A DNA stretch of 64,000 nucleotides, from contig NZ_CP139979.1 in assembly GCF_034424525.1 (NCBI RefSeq), positions 2,505,001 through 2,569,000 of the forward strand, read 5' to 3'. The notes beneath the pieces are model-generated. The model was given only the letters and a program-made list of their open reading frames with translations, ran no database searches and was not told the origin of the DNA. The DNA comes from Sphingobium yanoikuyae. GTDB lineage: Bacteria > Pseudomonadota > Alphaproteobacteria > Sphingomonadales > Sphingomonadaceae. The translations under genes and the position numbers were made by a program. Below are positions 46,094 through 54,519 of this stretch, piece after piece (position 1 is the first letter of the stretch; each line of letters opens with the position of its first letter).

Positions 46094-46723
46094 ATGGTTT
46101 CCGACGTGCATTCCGATATTCCGCCCCATGACGGTCGGGCCGGACCGGGGCTGATCGCCGCCTTCTCCTTCGGTTGGAAGGCGCTGGCGCTGCGTGGCGT
46201 GGTCTCGATCATCCTGGGCATCATCGCCCTGGCCTACCCGTTCAGCGCACTGTTCGCGCTGACGCTGATCTTCGCGGTCTATGCCCTGGTCGACGGCATA
46301 TTCTCGGCCATCAGCGCCTTTCGCCGGATGGGGCATGGCCGCCACTGGGGCGCGATGCTGCTGCGCGGGCTGCTGGGCATTGCCGTTGGCATCATCTTCA
46401 TCGTCACCCCGATCGCGATGACGATCACCTATGCGCTGCTGACCGTGTTCCTGATCGCAGGCTGGGCGATCATCGCCGGCGGGCTGGAAATCATCGCCGC
46501 GATCCGACTGCGCAAGGAGATAGAGGGCGAATGGCTGCTGGCGCTGAGCGGCCTGCTTTCGCTGCTGCTGGGGCTGTTCGTCCTCTATTTGGCCCTTGCC
46601 AACCCGCATGTGTCGGTGGCGATGCTGGGCTGGGGCATCGGCTTCTACGCGCTGGTGACGGGCGTCACCCTGCTGATCCTGGCGATGCGACTGCGCCGCC
46701 GGGTTCAGTCCTTCAAGGCGTAG
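46094..46723 (+). CDS. HdeD-family (DUF308) membrane protein
   Basis: Inner-membrane protein of 209 residues with six hydrophobic segments arranged as three hairpins. The start at 46094 follows AGGGGGAA. Repeated patterns such as LRGVVSIILGIIALAYP and LRGLLGIAVGIIFIVTP are typical of HdeD-type proteins, which in enterobacteria are linked to acid resistance. Its 3' end overlaps the convergent glycosyltransferase gene by 19 bases. Confidence 0.85.
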   Translation: MVSDVHSDIPPHDGRAGPGLIAAFSFGWKALALRGVVSIILGIIALAYPFSALFALTLIFAVYALVDGIFSAISAFRRMGHGRHWGAMLLRGLLGIAVGIIFIVTPIAMTITYALLTVFLIAGWAIIAGGLEIIAAIRLRKEIEGEWLLALSGLLSLLLGLFVLYLALANPHVSVAMLGWGIGFYALVTGVTLLILAMRLRRRVQSFKA

Positions 46724-47676
46724 TCGCTCGGCGCACGGAAGGCGAGATAGGCGAGCCGCCGCACTTCGCGGCGGCCGCGCACCACCGTGTCGAGGATGAG
46801 GCCGCACATGCCGCTCAAGGTCGCCAGGATCATGAGGCCGGTGACCAGGATCGCGGTCGGGAAGCGCGGCACCAGCCCGGTCTGGGCATAGGTGACGATC
46901 AGCGGCGCCGCGAGGCCAAGGCCCAGCGCTGCCAGGAAGGCCGCGATGATGCCGAAGAAGAGGATCGGCCGTTCGATGCGATAAAGGGTGATGATCGTGC
47001 GCAGGATGCGCCAGCCGTCGCGATAGGTCGAAAGCTTGCTCACCGACCCTTCGGGCCGCGCGCCATAGGCGGTCATCACTTCGGACACCGGCATCGCCAG
47101 TTCGAGCGCATGGACGCTGATCTCGGTCTCGATCTCGAAGCCGGCGGACAGCACCGGGAAGCTTTTGACGAAACGGCGCGAGAAGACGCGGTAGCCCGAC
47201 AGGATATCGGTGAAGCTGCGGCCGAAAAGCTGCTTGAGCAGGCTGGTGAGCGCCCAGTTGCCGAAGCGATGGCCACGCCGATAGGCTGCCTCCACCTGGT
47301 CGCGTCGACAGCCCACCACCATGTCGAGATTATCCTGCAGCATGGCGGCGATCATCTGCGGCGCGGCGGCCGCTTCATAGGTCGCGTCGCCATCGGCCAT
47401 GATGTAGATATCGGCATCGACATCGGCGAACATGCGGCGCACGACATGGCCCTTGCCCTGTTGCGCGACGCGGCGAACGATCGCGCCCGCGCCGGCCGCC
47501 AGTTCGCGGCTGCCGTCGCTGCTGTTATTGTCGAAGACATAGATTTCGGCATGGGGCAGCGCGCGGCGGAAATCCTCCACCGTCTGCACGATCGCCCCGG
47601 CCTCATTATAGCAGGGCAGGATAACGGCGACGCGGGGGTGGCCCACGCCAAGGTTCGAAAGATTGTCCATATCCAT
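46705..47676 (-). CDS. Family 2 glycosyltransferase, membrane-anchored
   Basis: Glycosyltransferase of about 323 residues. The GT-A domain shows ILPCYNEAGAIVQTVEDFRR, IYVFDNNSSDGS and the metal-binding MADGDATY. Two or three C-terminal membrane segments follow (about 230-305). It resembles DPM1/GtrB-like enzymes that load sugars onto a lipid carrier. The ATG at 47676 is preferred; a TTG lies four codons upstream. The polytopic membrane protein gene lies upstream on the same strand, suggesting a two-gene cell-surface glycosylation unit. Confidence 0.87.
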   Translation of the reverse strand: MDMDNLSNLGVGHPRVAVILPCYNEAGAIVQTVEDFRRALPHAEIYVFDNNSSDGSRELAAGAGAIVRRVAQQGKGHVVRRMFADVDADIYIMADGDATYEAAAAPQMIAAMLQDNLDMVVGCRRDQVEAAYRRGHRFGNWALTSLLKQLFGRSFTDILSGYRVFSRRFVKSFPVLSAGFEIETEISVHALELAMPVSEVMTAYGARPEGSVSKLSTYRDGWRILRTIITLYRIERPILFFGIIAAFLAALGLGLAAPLIVTYAQTGLVPRFPTAILVTGLMILATLSGMCGLILDTVVRGRREVRRLAYLAFRAPSDYALKD

Positions 47677-47718
47677 AAATTGCCCCAACCTATGCTGACC
47701 AAATATGGCCGCCGCCCG

Positions 47719-49176
47719 TCAGACCGGCGGCGGCAACATGTATCGCGCAACGACGGTCAGCGCCAATATGGCTGCCGGCACACCCACCGTTGCAACCGCC
47801 AATGCCGAATGTCGCCGCATCATGGCCCTTATCGTCGCATCGGACAATGCGAGCGGCAGGGCCAGACAAACCGCCAATGTCGTAAAGAAGAAATAGCGCT
47901 GATCGGTCGCCACCCCGACAAGCAGGAAGGTGCCTGTATATATCAAGGCAAGCCATATCAATATCGCGCAGACACGCAGCAGCGCATCGCGCGAGACGTA
48001 CAGCGCGGCGATGATCCAGGGCAGCAGCACCAGCGCGATCGCGACCATCATCACGGGCGAGGTCAGCGGCGAATAACGGACCTGGTCCAGCAGCCGGTTC
48101 TTGAACGACCCGCCGCGGTTACCGGCGGTGTTCAGCTTGCGCACGGCTTCGGTATGATGGACCGGCACCCAGAAATAGAGGGTCGAATTATAATGGATCA
48201 GGCGATGGCGCAGATAGGCCAGCGGATGACGCCGGATCGCGCCAGTCCAGCGTGACGACAGCGATGCGCCCCCGCTATCCCGGATCGCCTGCTCGACATT
48301 CTTGAGCACATGGCAGTTCCAGTGGGCATAGGCCAGCGTGTCCCACATGATCGGGCTGTAGCAGCGATGGACATCCTGAGTCAGCGCCTGCGCGCCGGGC
48401 AGATCGGCCAGGACATCATCCCCGCCCCGCACCATGATGCCGGCGATGTCGAATATCTGCAGCGACCGGATCGCCCCGGCATCCGATGCGCCAAGGATGC
48501 GATGATTGACGATATTGCTGGCCGGGACCAGCAACACTCCGCCGACCGCTGACAGCGCCAGCATCAGCACCGGCCGTGCCATCAGCGCCGGCCGGCCGGC
48601 AAAGATCAGCATCGGCGCAACCAGGAACACGGCATTGCTGCGGACCAGCGCCGCCATGACGACGATCAGCAGCGCCAGCACCCAGCACAGCGTCCGGGCC
48701 GGCCGCGCGGCGACAAGCCCTTCCTGCACCGCGCCGATGATCGCCACGGCCAGCAGCAACATCACCGCCATCATGATGTCCTTGGCGATGTTGACGCTCA
48801 TCATCAGCAGCATCGGCTGGGCCGCGAGGAAGATCATGCAATAGGCGCAGAGCCACCGGCCGCGTCGCGCCGGCAGGCTGGCCAGCAGCGCAACGCCGCA
48901 GCCGTAGAAAATGGTGTCGAAGGCGAAGATCGGCCCGGTGCCCGCGCCGAACAGGGTCAGCGCTTCCCAGATCCGCGCCATCAGCGGCGGATGCCAATCG
49001 TTGAACTGGCCAGTGACGATCTGATGATATTGGCTGTTGCTGTCGCTGTTGGGCTCACCGGGAAAGCGCAGGAGGAAGAAGGCGAGAAACAGGAGCAGGC
49101 AGACGCCCACCAGGAGCCACCTGTTCATCAGCAATTGCCCAAGACCCCGACCAGAACCGCCCTTGACGACTTGCAT
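47719..49176 (-). CDS. Polytopic membrane protein, GT-C glycosyltransferase-like
   Basis: Membrane protein of 485 residues with about ten to eleven hydrophobic segments. A strong GGAGG precedes the ATG at 49176. After the first membrane segment a periplasmic loop contains SDSNSQYHQIVTGQFNDWHP, resembling the acidic first loop of GT-C enzymes that use lipid-linked sugars. A large soluble loop lies near the middle (about 230-345). The link to the neighbouring GT2 enzyme supports a sugar-transfer role, but the family assignment is inference. Confidence 0.7.
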   Translation of the reverse strand: MQVVKGGSGRGLGQLLMNRWLLVGVCLLLFLAFFLLRFPGEPNSDSNSQYHQIVTGQFNDWHPPLMARIWEALTLFGAGTGPIFAFDTIFYGCGVALLASLPARRGRWLCAYCMIFLAAQPMLLMMSVNIAKDIMMAVMLLLAVAIIGAVQEGLVAARPARTLCWVLALLIVVMAALVRSNAVFLVAPMLIFAGRPALMARPVLMLALSAVGGVLLVPASNIVNHRILGASDAGAIRSLQIFDIAGIMVRGGDDVLADLPGAQALTQDVHRCYSPIMWDTLAYAHWNCHVLKNVEQAIRDSGGASLSSRWTGAIRRHPLAYLRHRLIHYNSTLYFWVPVHHTEAVRKLNTAGNRGGSFKNRLLDQVRYSPLTSPVMMVAIALVLLPWIIAALYVSRDALLRVCAILIWLALIYTGTFLLVGVATDQRYFFFTTLAVCLALPLALSDATIRAMMRRHSALAVATVGVPAAILALTVVARYMLPPPV

Positions 49177-49322
49177 AAGCCCTCCGCGATCAGTTCATCG
49201 CCTGATCCCTAGTTTCGGGCCTTCATCAGAATATATTGCAGCGCAAAAATAAAGATCAGGAAAAGCGCGTATGATCCCGGCGTTCGCGCCGAGGGCTGAT
49301 CGCCACCCGAGACACCATGCAA

Positions 49323-49358
49323 AACGCCCGCCCTTCCCTGTCGGGAAGAACGGGCGTT
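49323..49358 (-). terminator. Terminator of tig
   Basis: AACGCCCG (49323-49330) and CGGGCGTT (49351-49358) form the outer stem, and TTCCC/GGGAA (49334-49347) form an inner stem. On the minus strand it ends in GGGCGTTTTGC. It lies 22 bases after the tig stop. Confidence 0.75.
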
Positions 49359-49380
49359 CCGATTTGCTGGCTGGAAAGGC

Positions 49381-50976
49381 TTATTCAGCCTTGGCAGCGG
49401 CCTTCTTGGCGGGAGCCTTCTTCGCCTTGGGCTTTTCCTCGGCGGCAGCTTCCTCAGCCGGGGCTTCGTCCTTCTTGGCGGCAGCCTTCTTGGCCGGAGC
49501 CTTCTTGGCGGGCGCTTCCTCGGCTACGGCTTCGGCCTCGGCGGGCTCGGCCTTCTTCTTGGCAGCGGCCTTCTTCGCCTTGGGCTTGTCGTCATGGTCG
49601 TGATCATGGCCGCAGCCCGGACCGTGGACATGGGGCTTCAGATCGCCATCTTCGGCTTCGATCGCGGCTTCCAGTTCCTCACGGCTGACAGCGCGGTCGC
49701 TGACTTCCGCCTTTTCGAACAGGAAGTCGACGACCTTGTCCTCATAGAGCGGCGCGCGCAGCTGGGCGGCGGCCATCGGATCCTGGCGGACATACTGCAC
49801 GAAACGCTCACGATCCTGCGGGCTGTACTGCTGGGCAGCCTGCATGATGAGACGGTTCATTTCATTGTCCGAAACGACGACATTGTTGGCCTGGCCGATT
49901 TCCGACAGCAGCAGGCCCAGGCGCACGCGGCGCACAGCGATACCGCGATAATCTTCCTTCTCGGCTTCCATTTCGGCCAGAGCCGCTTCCGGATCGGCTT
50001 CATGGCTGGCTTCATGCTGAAGCTGCTGCCAGATCTGGTTGAATTCGGCTTCCACCATGCTCGGCGGAACGTCGAAGTCGTGCGAAGCGGCGAGCTGGTC
50101 GAGCAGCTTGCGCTTCATGTAGGTGCGGGTCAGGCCGTTATGCTCCTGCTCGATCTGGCCCTTGAGCAGATCCTTGAGCTGGTCGAGACCTTCCAGGCCC
50201 AGCGACTTGGCGAAATCGTCATCGAGCTTGGGCTTGTCGGCGTTCAGCACCGACTGCACGGTCACGTCGAAGGTCGCGGCCTTGCCGGCGAGGTGCGCGG
50301 CGCCATAATCTTCGGGGAAGGTGACTTCGATGGTCTTTTCTTCGCCCTTCTTCACGCCGCCGAGCTGCTCTTCGAAGCCGGGGATGAACTGGCCCGAGCC
50401 GATCTTCAGCTTCACGCCTTCGGCCGAACCGCCTTCGAACGCTTCACCGTCGACCTTGCCGACGAAGTCGATGACCAGCGTGTCGCCGTCCTTCGCCTTG
50501 TGGCTGGCGGCATATTCTTCAAGCGCGCCCTGCTGGGTCGCGATGCGGCCGGCCTGTTCCTCGACCTGCGCGTCGCTGACTTCGGCGGTCAGGCGTTCCA
50601 GCTTCAGACCGTCAATGCTCGGGGCTTCGATCACGGGCAGAACTTCCAGTTCCACCTTGACCTGCGCGTCCTTGCCGAACTCGAAGCTTTCGTCCAGCTC
50701 GACCGAAGGCTGCATCGCGGGACGCAGCTTCTGGTCGGCGATCAGCTTCTGAACGCTTTCCTGGATGGAATTGTTGAGCGCGTCACGCTGCAGGCTTTCA
50801 CCATGCATCTTCTTGACGAGGTTCGCCGGCACCTTGCCGGGGCGGAAGCCGGGCATGCGCACCTGCGGCGCAATCGCCAGCACTTCCTTCTCAACGCGGG
50901 CGTCGATATCCTTCGACGTGATGGTCACGGTGTAGGCGCGCTTCAGGCCCTCGTTCAACGTCTCGACAGTCTGCAT
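49381..50976 (-). CDS. tig: Trigger factor with long charged C-terminal tail
   Basis: Ribosome-bound chaperone and peptidyl-prolyl isomerase of 531 residues; the typical length is about 430-450. The ribosome-docking loop GFRPGKVP is at residues 43-50, and the FKBP-like domain occupies about 150-240. After the usual C-terminal arms comes a histidine-rich stretch (449-463, HVHGPGCGHDHDHDD) and then about 65 residues of alternating Lys, Ala, Pro and Glu. The ATG at 50976 is preferred over an upstream TTG. tRNA-Leu lies upstream on the same strand. Confidence 0.95.
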   Translation of the reverse strand: MQTVETLNEGLKRAYTVTITSKDIDARVEKEVLAIAPQVRMPGFRPGKVPANLVKKMHGESLQRDALNNSIQESVQKLIADQKLRPAMQPSVELDESFEFGKDAQVKVELEVLPVIEAPSIDGLKLERLTAEVSDAQVEEQAGRIATQQGALEEYAASHKAKDGDTLVIDFVGKVDGEAFEGGSAEGVKLKIGSGQFIPGFEEQLGGVKKGEEKTIEVTFPEDYGAAHLAGKAATFDVTVQSVLNADKPKLDDDFAKSLGLEGLDQLKDLLKGQIEQEHNGLTRTYMKRKLLDQLAASHDFDVPPSMVEAEFNQIWQQLQHEASHEADPEAALAEMEAEKEDYRGIAVRRVRLGLLLSEIGQANNVVVSDNEMNRLIMQAAQQYSPQDRERFVQYVRQDPMAAAQLRAPLYEDKVVDFLFEKAEVSDRAVSREELEAAIEAEDGDLKPHVHGPGCGHDHDHDDKPKAKKAAAKKKAEPAEAEAVAEEAPAKKAPAKKAAAKKDEAPAEEAAAEEKPKAKKAPAKKAAAKAE

Positions 50977-51039
50977 CTCTTCTCTCAAACGCTTTCTTAG
51001 CTGAATCTCGTTGGCGCCGGATCAAGCCAAGCCTGACAC

Positions 51040-51124
51040 TGGTGCGGGCGAAGGGACTCGAACCCCCACATCTTGCGATACCAGAACCTAAATCTGGCGC
51101 GTCTACCAGTTTCGCCACGCCCGC
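51040..51124 (-). tRNA. tRNA-Leu (UAG anticodon)
   Basis: The reverse complement folds as a class II tRNA with acceptor GCGGGCG pairing with CGCCCGC, a long variable arm and the T-loop GGTTCGAGTCC. The anticodon TAG is at 51088-51090. ACCA is encoded at the 3' end (51040-51043). It lies just upstream of tig. Confidence 0.96.
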
Positions 51125-51243
51125 ATCGGTCGCCGGTCGGCGCGGCATAGAGAAAAGCATTGGCGAGAGCAAGGGATATGGATGCATTGGTGGAACCGGC
51201 GTCCTTGCCCGCGCGTAGCTTCTTCTTTGCAGGAGAGCATAGC

Positions 51244-51444
51244 ATGGCCACCCAGCCCGATCCAGCGCCCGACACCCTGCCCCCGCCCGACCGGATCGAA
51301 CCCCAGTCGCCGCCCGAAACGCCGCCGCCCGCGACTCCGGACGAGACTCCGATCAACGAGCCGCCCGAAATCATCCCCGGCGAACCCGATTATGACCAGC
51401 CCGACAGCGCGCCGGACGAGGTTCCGCCTGACATAATTTCGTAA
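51244..51444 (+). CDS. Small proline- and acid-rich protein
   Basis: Protein of 66 residues with about one third proline and many Asp/Glu residues (PDTLPPPDRIEPQSPPETPP). The ATG at 51244 follows AGGAGA at good spacing, supporting translation. There is no signal peptide or membrane segment and no recognised domain. Repeated P-D-E/P-P-E units suggest an unstructured chain. Function unknown. Confidence 0.55.
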   Translation: MATQPDPAPDTLPPPDRIEPQSPPETPPPATPDETPINEPPEIIPGEPDYDQPDSAPDEVPPDIIS

Positions 51445-51615
51445 CCACGCAACAAAAGAAGGCCCCTGAAAACTTTTTTGCAACAGGGTGGAACTTTTTA
51501 TGGCGGATTACGGAATATGCGTAATCACGTGCTGGACACCCCCCGGAATCCATGATTGAAATGTGACAACAAAAAGAAATTCAGGAGAGGCGCGCTGACA
51601 TAAAAGGGGGTCGAC

Positions 51616-52221
51616 GTGCATAGGGTTCGCGCCAAGCTAGAGTGGTTCAAGACCGTGATTTTGCCGCAGGAAGCTGCCCTGAGGGGCCGCCTGCGTCGCA
51701 TTTTGCCCTCCACCCACGAGTTGGAGGACATGGTCGCCGAAGTTCTTGCCCGTGCCTATGCCACGGAGAACTGGGAAAATGTCACCACCGGGCGCGCCTA
51801 TCTCTTCACCATCGCCCGCAACCTCGTCATCGACACCGCCCGCCGCAACAAGGTGGTGAGCTTCGAGACGATCGCCGATCTGGAATTGCTGGGCGGCGAA
51901 AACACCATCGAGGCACAACTCCACGCCCGCGAGGCGCTCCGCCAGGTCGAGGCGATTGTCGATTCGCTGCCCACCCAGTGCCGCCGCGTCTTCATTCTTC
52001 GCCGTATCCACGAAAAATCGATGCTGGAAATAGCGGAGGAAATGTCTCTGTCCGTTTCTACTGTTGAAAAACATCTGGCCAAAGCGATCGGCATAGTTAT
52101 GCGGGCCTGGGCAGAACGTGAGGAAACGGATTTCGAACGTGCAGGCGTCGGGACCAGGTTCAAACAGCGGGGACAGGGACGCGATCGCGTTGGAAGCCGC
52201 GCGCCTGCTGGCCAGGCTTAA
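51616..52221 (+). CDS. ECF sigma factor, FecI type (no adjacent receptor)
   Basis: Sigma factor of 201 residues with a GTG start. Region 2 contains STHELEDMVAEVLARAYATE and AYLFTIARNLVIDTARRNKV; region 4 contains DSLPTQCRRVFILRRIHEKS and LEIAEEMSLSVSTVEKHLAK. The last about 35 residues overlap the FecR reading frame and carry no recognised motif, so they may be a tail of little function. No TonB receptor gene follows the FecR gene, unlike most FecIR pairs. Confidence 0.87.
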   Translation: MHRVRAKLEWFKTVILPQEAALRGRLRRILPSTHELEDMVAEVLARAYATENWENVTTGRAYLFTIARNLVIDTARRNKVVSFETIADLELLGGENTIEAQLHAREALRQVEAIVDSLPTQCRRVFILRRIHEKSMLEIAEEMSLSVSTVEKHLAKAIGIVMRAWAEREETDFERAGVGTRFKQRGQGRDRVGSRAPAGQA

Positions 52222-53170
52222 CAGCGACCCTACTCCCCAGGACGAAGACGAGATATGTGCGTGGATCGAGGCCGATCCGCGCCATGGTGTGGCCTTTGCC
52301 CGCGCCGAAGCCGCCTGGGACGCGGCCGAGCGGCTGAAGAGCGCCGCCGCCGAAGTCAATCTGCCCCCGCTCGAAGCGATCGTCAGCGAGGAACAGCAGC
52401 GCCGCCTGTCGCGCAACATCATGATCGCCGCCGGCATCGCCATCGCCTTCTTCATCGTCGCCGCGATCGTCACCATCCGCACCTTCAGCGGCGTCGACCG
52501 CTATGAGACGGCGGTCGGCCAGATCCGCGACGTCGCACTGGCCGACGGCTCCATCCTGCACCTCAACAGCAATAGCGAGGCGGAAGTCCGCTTCACCGAC
52601 ATCGGCCGCAAGGTGCGCGTGCTGAAGGGCGAAGCCTCCTTCGACGTGGCCCATGACAAGGGCCGCCCGTTCGACGTGGAGGTGCGATCAGCCCAGATCC
52701 GCGCCGTCGGCACCGCCTTCAACGTCCGCATGCGCCCGTCGGTGGTGGAACTGACGGTCACGCAAGGGACGGTGACGGTCCATTCGGGCAATAGCGGGCT
52801 GGAAAAGGTCAGCGCCGGCAGCGGCGCCGTGATCCAGTCGCGCAGCATCGACCTCACCCATCTCAGCCCCAAGCTGATCGACCAGCGCACCGCCTGGCGC
52901 GACCAGATGGTCGAGCTGGACGGGGAAACGATCGAGCAGGCGGCCAGCGAGTTCAACCGCTATCGCCGCGCGCCGATCCTGATCGGTGACGCCCGCGTCT
53001 CCTCGCTGCGGGTCGGCGGGCGCTTCCGCGTCAGCGACAGCAAGGAATTCCTGTCCGCCCTGCAATTGAGCCTGCCGATCCGCGCGGTGAATGGCGAGGA
53101 CGGATCGGTGATGCTGCTTTATCGCGACGAACCCGATGGCGCCGACATCATGGCGGCACCCGGCGAATAA
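52118..53170 (+). CDS. FecR-family anti-sigma factor
   Basis: Membrane sigma regulator of up to 350 residues. The cytoplasmic head contains EAARLLARLNSDPTPQDEDE and FARAEAAWDAAERLK. One membrane segment lies at about 101-120. The periplasmic FecR domain includes VALADGSILHLNSNSEAEV and GEASFDVAHDKGRPFDVEV. With the GTG start at 52118 it overlaps the sigma gene by 104 bases; a GTG at 52139 is an alternative. It presumably holds the sigma factor at 51616 inactive until an unlinked receptor signals. Confidence 0.86.
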   Translation: MRKRISNVQASGPGSNSGDRDAIALEAARLLARLNSDPTPQDEDEICAWIEADPRHGVAFARAEAAWDAAERLKSAAAEVNLPPLEAIVSEEQQRRLSRNIMIAAGIAIAFFIVAAIVTIRTFSGVDRYETAVGQIRDVALADGSILHLNSNSEAEVRFTDIGRKVRVLKGEASFDVAHDKGRPFDVEVRSAQIRAVGTAFNVRMRPSVVELTVTQGTVTVHSGNSGLEKVSAGSGAVIQSRSIDLTHLSPKLIDQRTAWRDQMVELDGETIEQAASEFNRYRRAPILIGDARVSSLRVGGRFRVSDSKEFLSALQLSLPIRAVNGEDGSVMLLYRDEPDGADIMAAPGE

Positions 53171-53176
53171 GGCCGG

Positions 53177-53875
53177 TCAGCCGAGCAGGTCGCGGACCAG
53201 CGCGGGCACAAGTTTGCTTGCCGGGCCAAGCCGGCTTTCCTCGAAATAGCTGCTGCCCGCAGACGGATCGAGATTGAGCTCCAGCGTGCGGGCACCATAA
53301 TGGCGCGCCATCTGGACGAAACCGGCGGCCGGATAGACCGCGCCCGACGTGCCGATCGACACGAACAGGTCGGCCTGTGCCAGCGCTTCCTCGATCCGCT
53401 CCATATCATAGGGCATTTCGCCGAAGAAGACGATGTCGGGCCGCAGGCTGGGCGCGCCGCAACCGGCGCAGGCACTGCCGGGCGGCAGCGGATCGGCCCA
53501 GGCCACCGCCTTGCCGCAGGCGGCACAGAGGGCGGACTTCAATTCCCCATGCATGTGGAGCAGCCGGGTCGCCCCTGCCCGCTCATGCAGGTCATCGACA
53601 TTCTGGGTGACGATCAGCAGGTCGCCGGGCCAGGCGCGGTCGAGCGCAGCCAATGCCTCATGCGCGGGATTGGGCGCCACCTCCGCCAGCTTCGCCCGCC
53701 GCTCGTCATAGAAACGATGCACCAAGGCCGGATTGCGCGCCAGCGCTTCGGGGGTGCAGACAACCTCCACCCGATGCCCCTCCCACAAGCCATCCGGCCC
53801 GCGAAAGGTGGCAAGCCCGCTCTCGGCCGAAATACCCGCGCCGGTGAGGATGACGATGTTGCGGATGTCGGTCAT
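53177..53875 (-). CDS. cobB: NAD-dependent protein deacylase, Sir2 family
   Basis: Removes acyl groups from protein lysines with NAD as co-substrate. The 232-residue protein has TGAGISAESGLATFRG, QNVDDLHERAG with the NAD-binding asparagine and catalytic His109 (HMHGEL). Zinc ligands are Cys117, Cys120, Cys136 and Cys139. Tyr56 and Arg59 (FYDERR) match the class III Y-x-x-R motif that favours succinyl or malonyl lysine. Its start overlaps the stop of the small gene at 53872 by ATGA. Confidence 0.93.
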   Translation of the reverse strand: MTDIRNIVILTGAGISAESGLATFRGPDGLWEGHRVEVVCTPEALARNPALVHRFYDERRAKLAEVAPNPAHEALAALDRAWPGDLLIVTQNVDDLHERAGATRLLHMHGELKSALCAACGKAVAWADPLPPGSACAGCGAPSLRPDIVFFGEMPYDMERIEEALAQADLFVSIGTSGAVYPAAGFVQMARHYGARTLELNLDPSAGSSYFEESRLGPASKLVPALVRDLLG

Positions 53876-54129
53876 GCAATCACCCTTAAAGAAGTTGCTG
53901 CATATCGCAGCACATAAGGCTTCTCCTCAGGCTTGCCTTGGGGAAAGCTGGCACCGAAAAAAGCGACATAGCAATCGAACATTCCAATTTCGTCGTCGCG
54001 CCAACAATGCACCACGACGCCAAGCTCTGTGGTAACGGCACCTTCGTCGTTGACCAAACTATCGAGGCGCACTCGCGTGCCTGGCGCCAGATAGATGTCC
54101 CCACCCATAGTCTCGCCAAGAACATTCAT
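53872..54129 (-). CDS. Unrecognised small protein, coupled to cobB
   Basis: Open frame of 85 residues that overlaps the cobB start codon (ATGA), which supports translation. Visible features are an ATG start, a beta-rich composition (GTRVRLDSLVNDEGAVTTE, then VVVHCWRDDEIGMFDCYVAF) and no signal peptide or membrane segment. It could be a small SH3-like or PilZ-like fold, but no family is recognised. Base composition is clearly less GC-rich than its neighbours, hinting at separate origin. Confidence 0.6.
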   Translation of the reverse strand: MNVLGETMGGDIYLAPGTRVRLDSLVNDEGAVTTELGVVVHCWRDDEIGMFDCYVAFFGASFPQGKPEEKPYVLRYAATSLRVIA

Positions 54130-54196
54130 CAGAACCGCCCCAACTCAATCCACGGTGCATATCGCATGTAGGCGCCAATCCTGCGCACTTTGTCCC

Positions 54197-54496
54197 TTAC
54201 GCCTTGGTCAGCATCTTCTGGGCGCTGGTCTTGATGAAGTCGGAGATCGGGCCGGACATCATCTTGAGGAACATCGGGATCGATACGGTGCCGCGTACCT
54301 TGTCCTCCTCGATCAGCAACTTGACCGGGATGGTCTGGGCCATGGCCGAAATTTCCATGTCCAGCGCATAGTCGGACGGCCAGGTCGCGGTCATGGTGCC
54401 ACCGCCGGGGATATGCTGTTCCAGCTTGGGCAGGCCCTGCTCCACCCGGCGCTTCGCCTCGTCACGGCCGAGGTCATGGGGAATGTCGATATCCAT
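54197..54496 (-). CDS. Polyhydroxyalkanoic acid system family protein
   Basis: Protein of 99 residues resembling the putative PHA granule regulator family (PHA_gran_rgn). The family pattern is seen in DIPHDLGRDEAKRRVEQGLP and in the C-terminal VSIPMFLKMMSGPISDFIKT segment. No PHA synthase or phasin gene is in the window, so the link to polyester storage rests on family resemblance only. It lies upstream of the sirtuin unit on the same strand after a gap of about 67 bases. Confidence 0.75.
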   Translation of the reverse strand: MDIDIPHDLGRDEAKRRVEQGLPKLEQHIPGGGTMTATWPSDYALDMEISAMAQTIPVKLLIEEDKVRGTVSIPMFLKMMSGPISDFIKTSAQKMLTKA

Positions 54497-54519
54497 CCTG
54501 TTTATCCTTGTTCTGATGG

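Noticed and set aside
51480..51540. EcfG-type general-stress promoter before the second ECF sigma gene
   Set aside because: GGAAC is present at 51490, but no CGTT-like -10 element lies at the required 16-17 base spacing.
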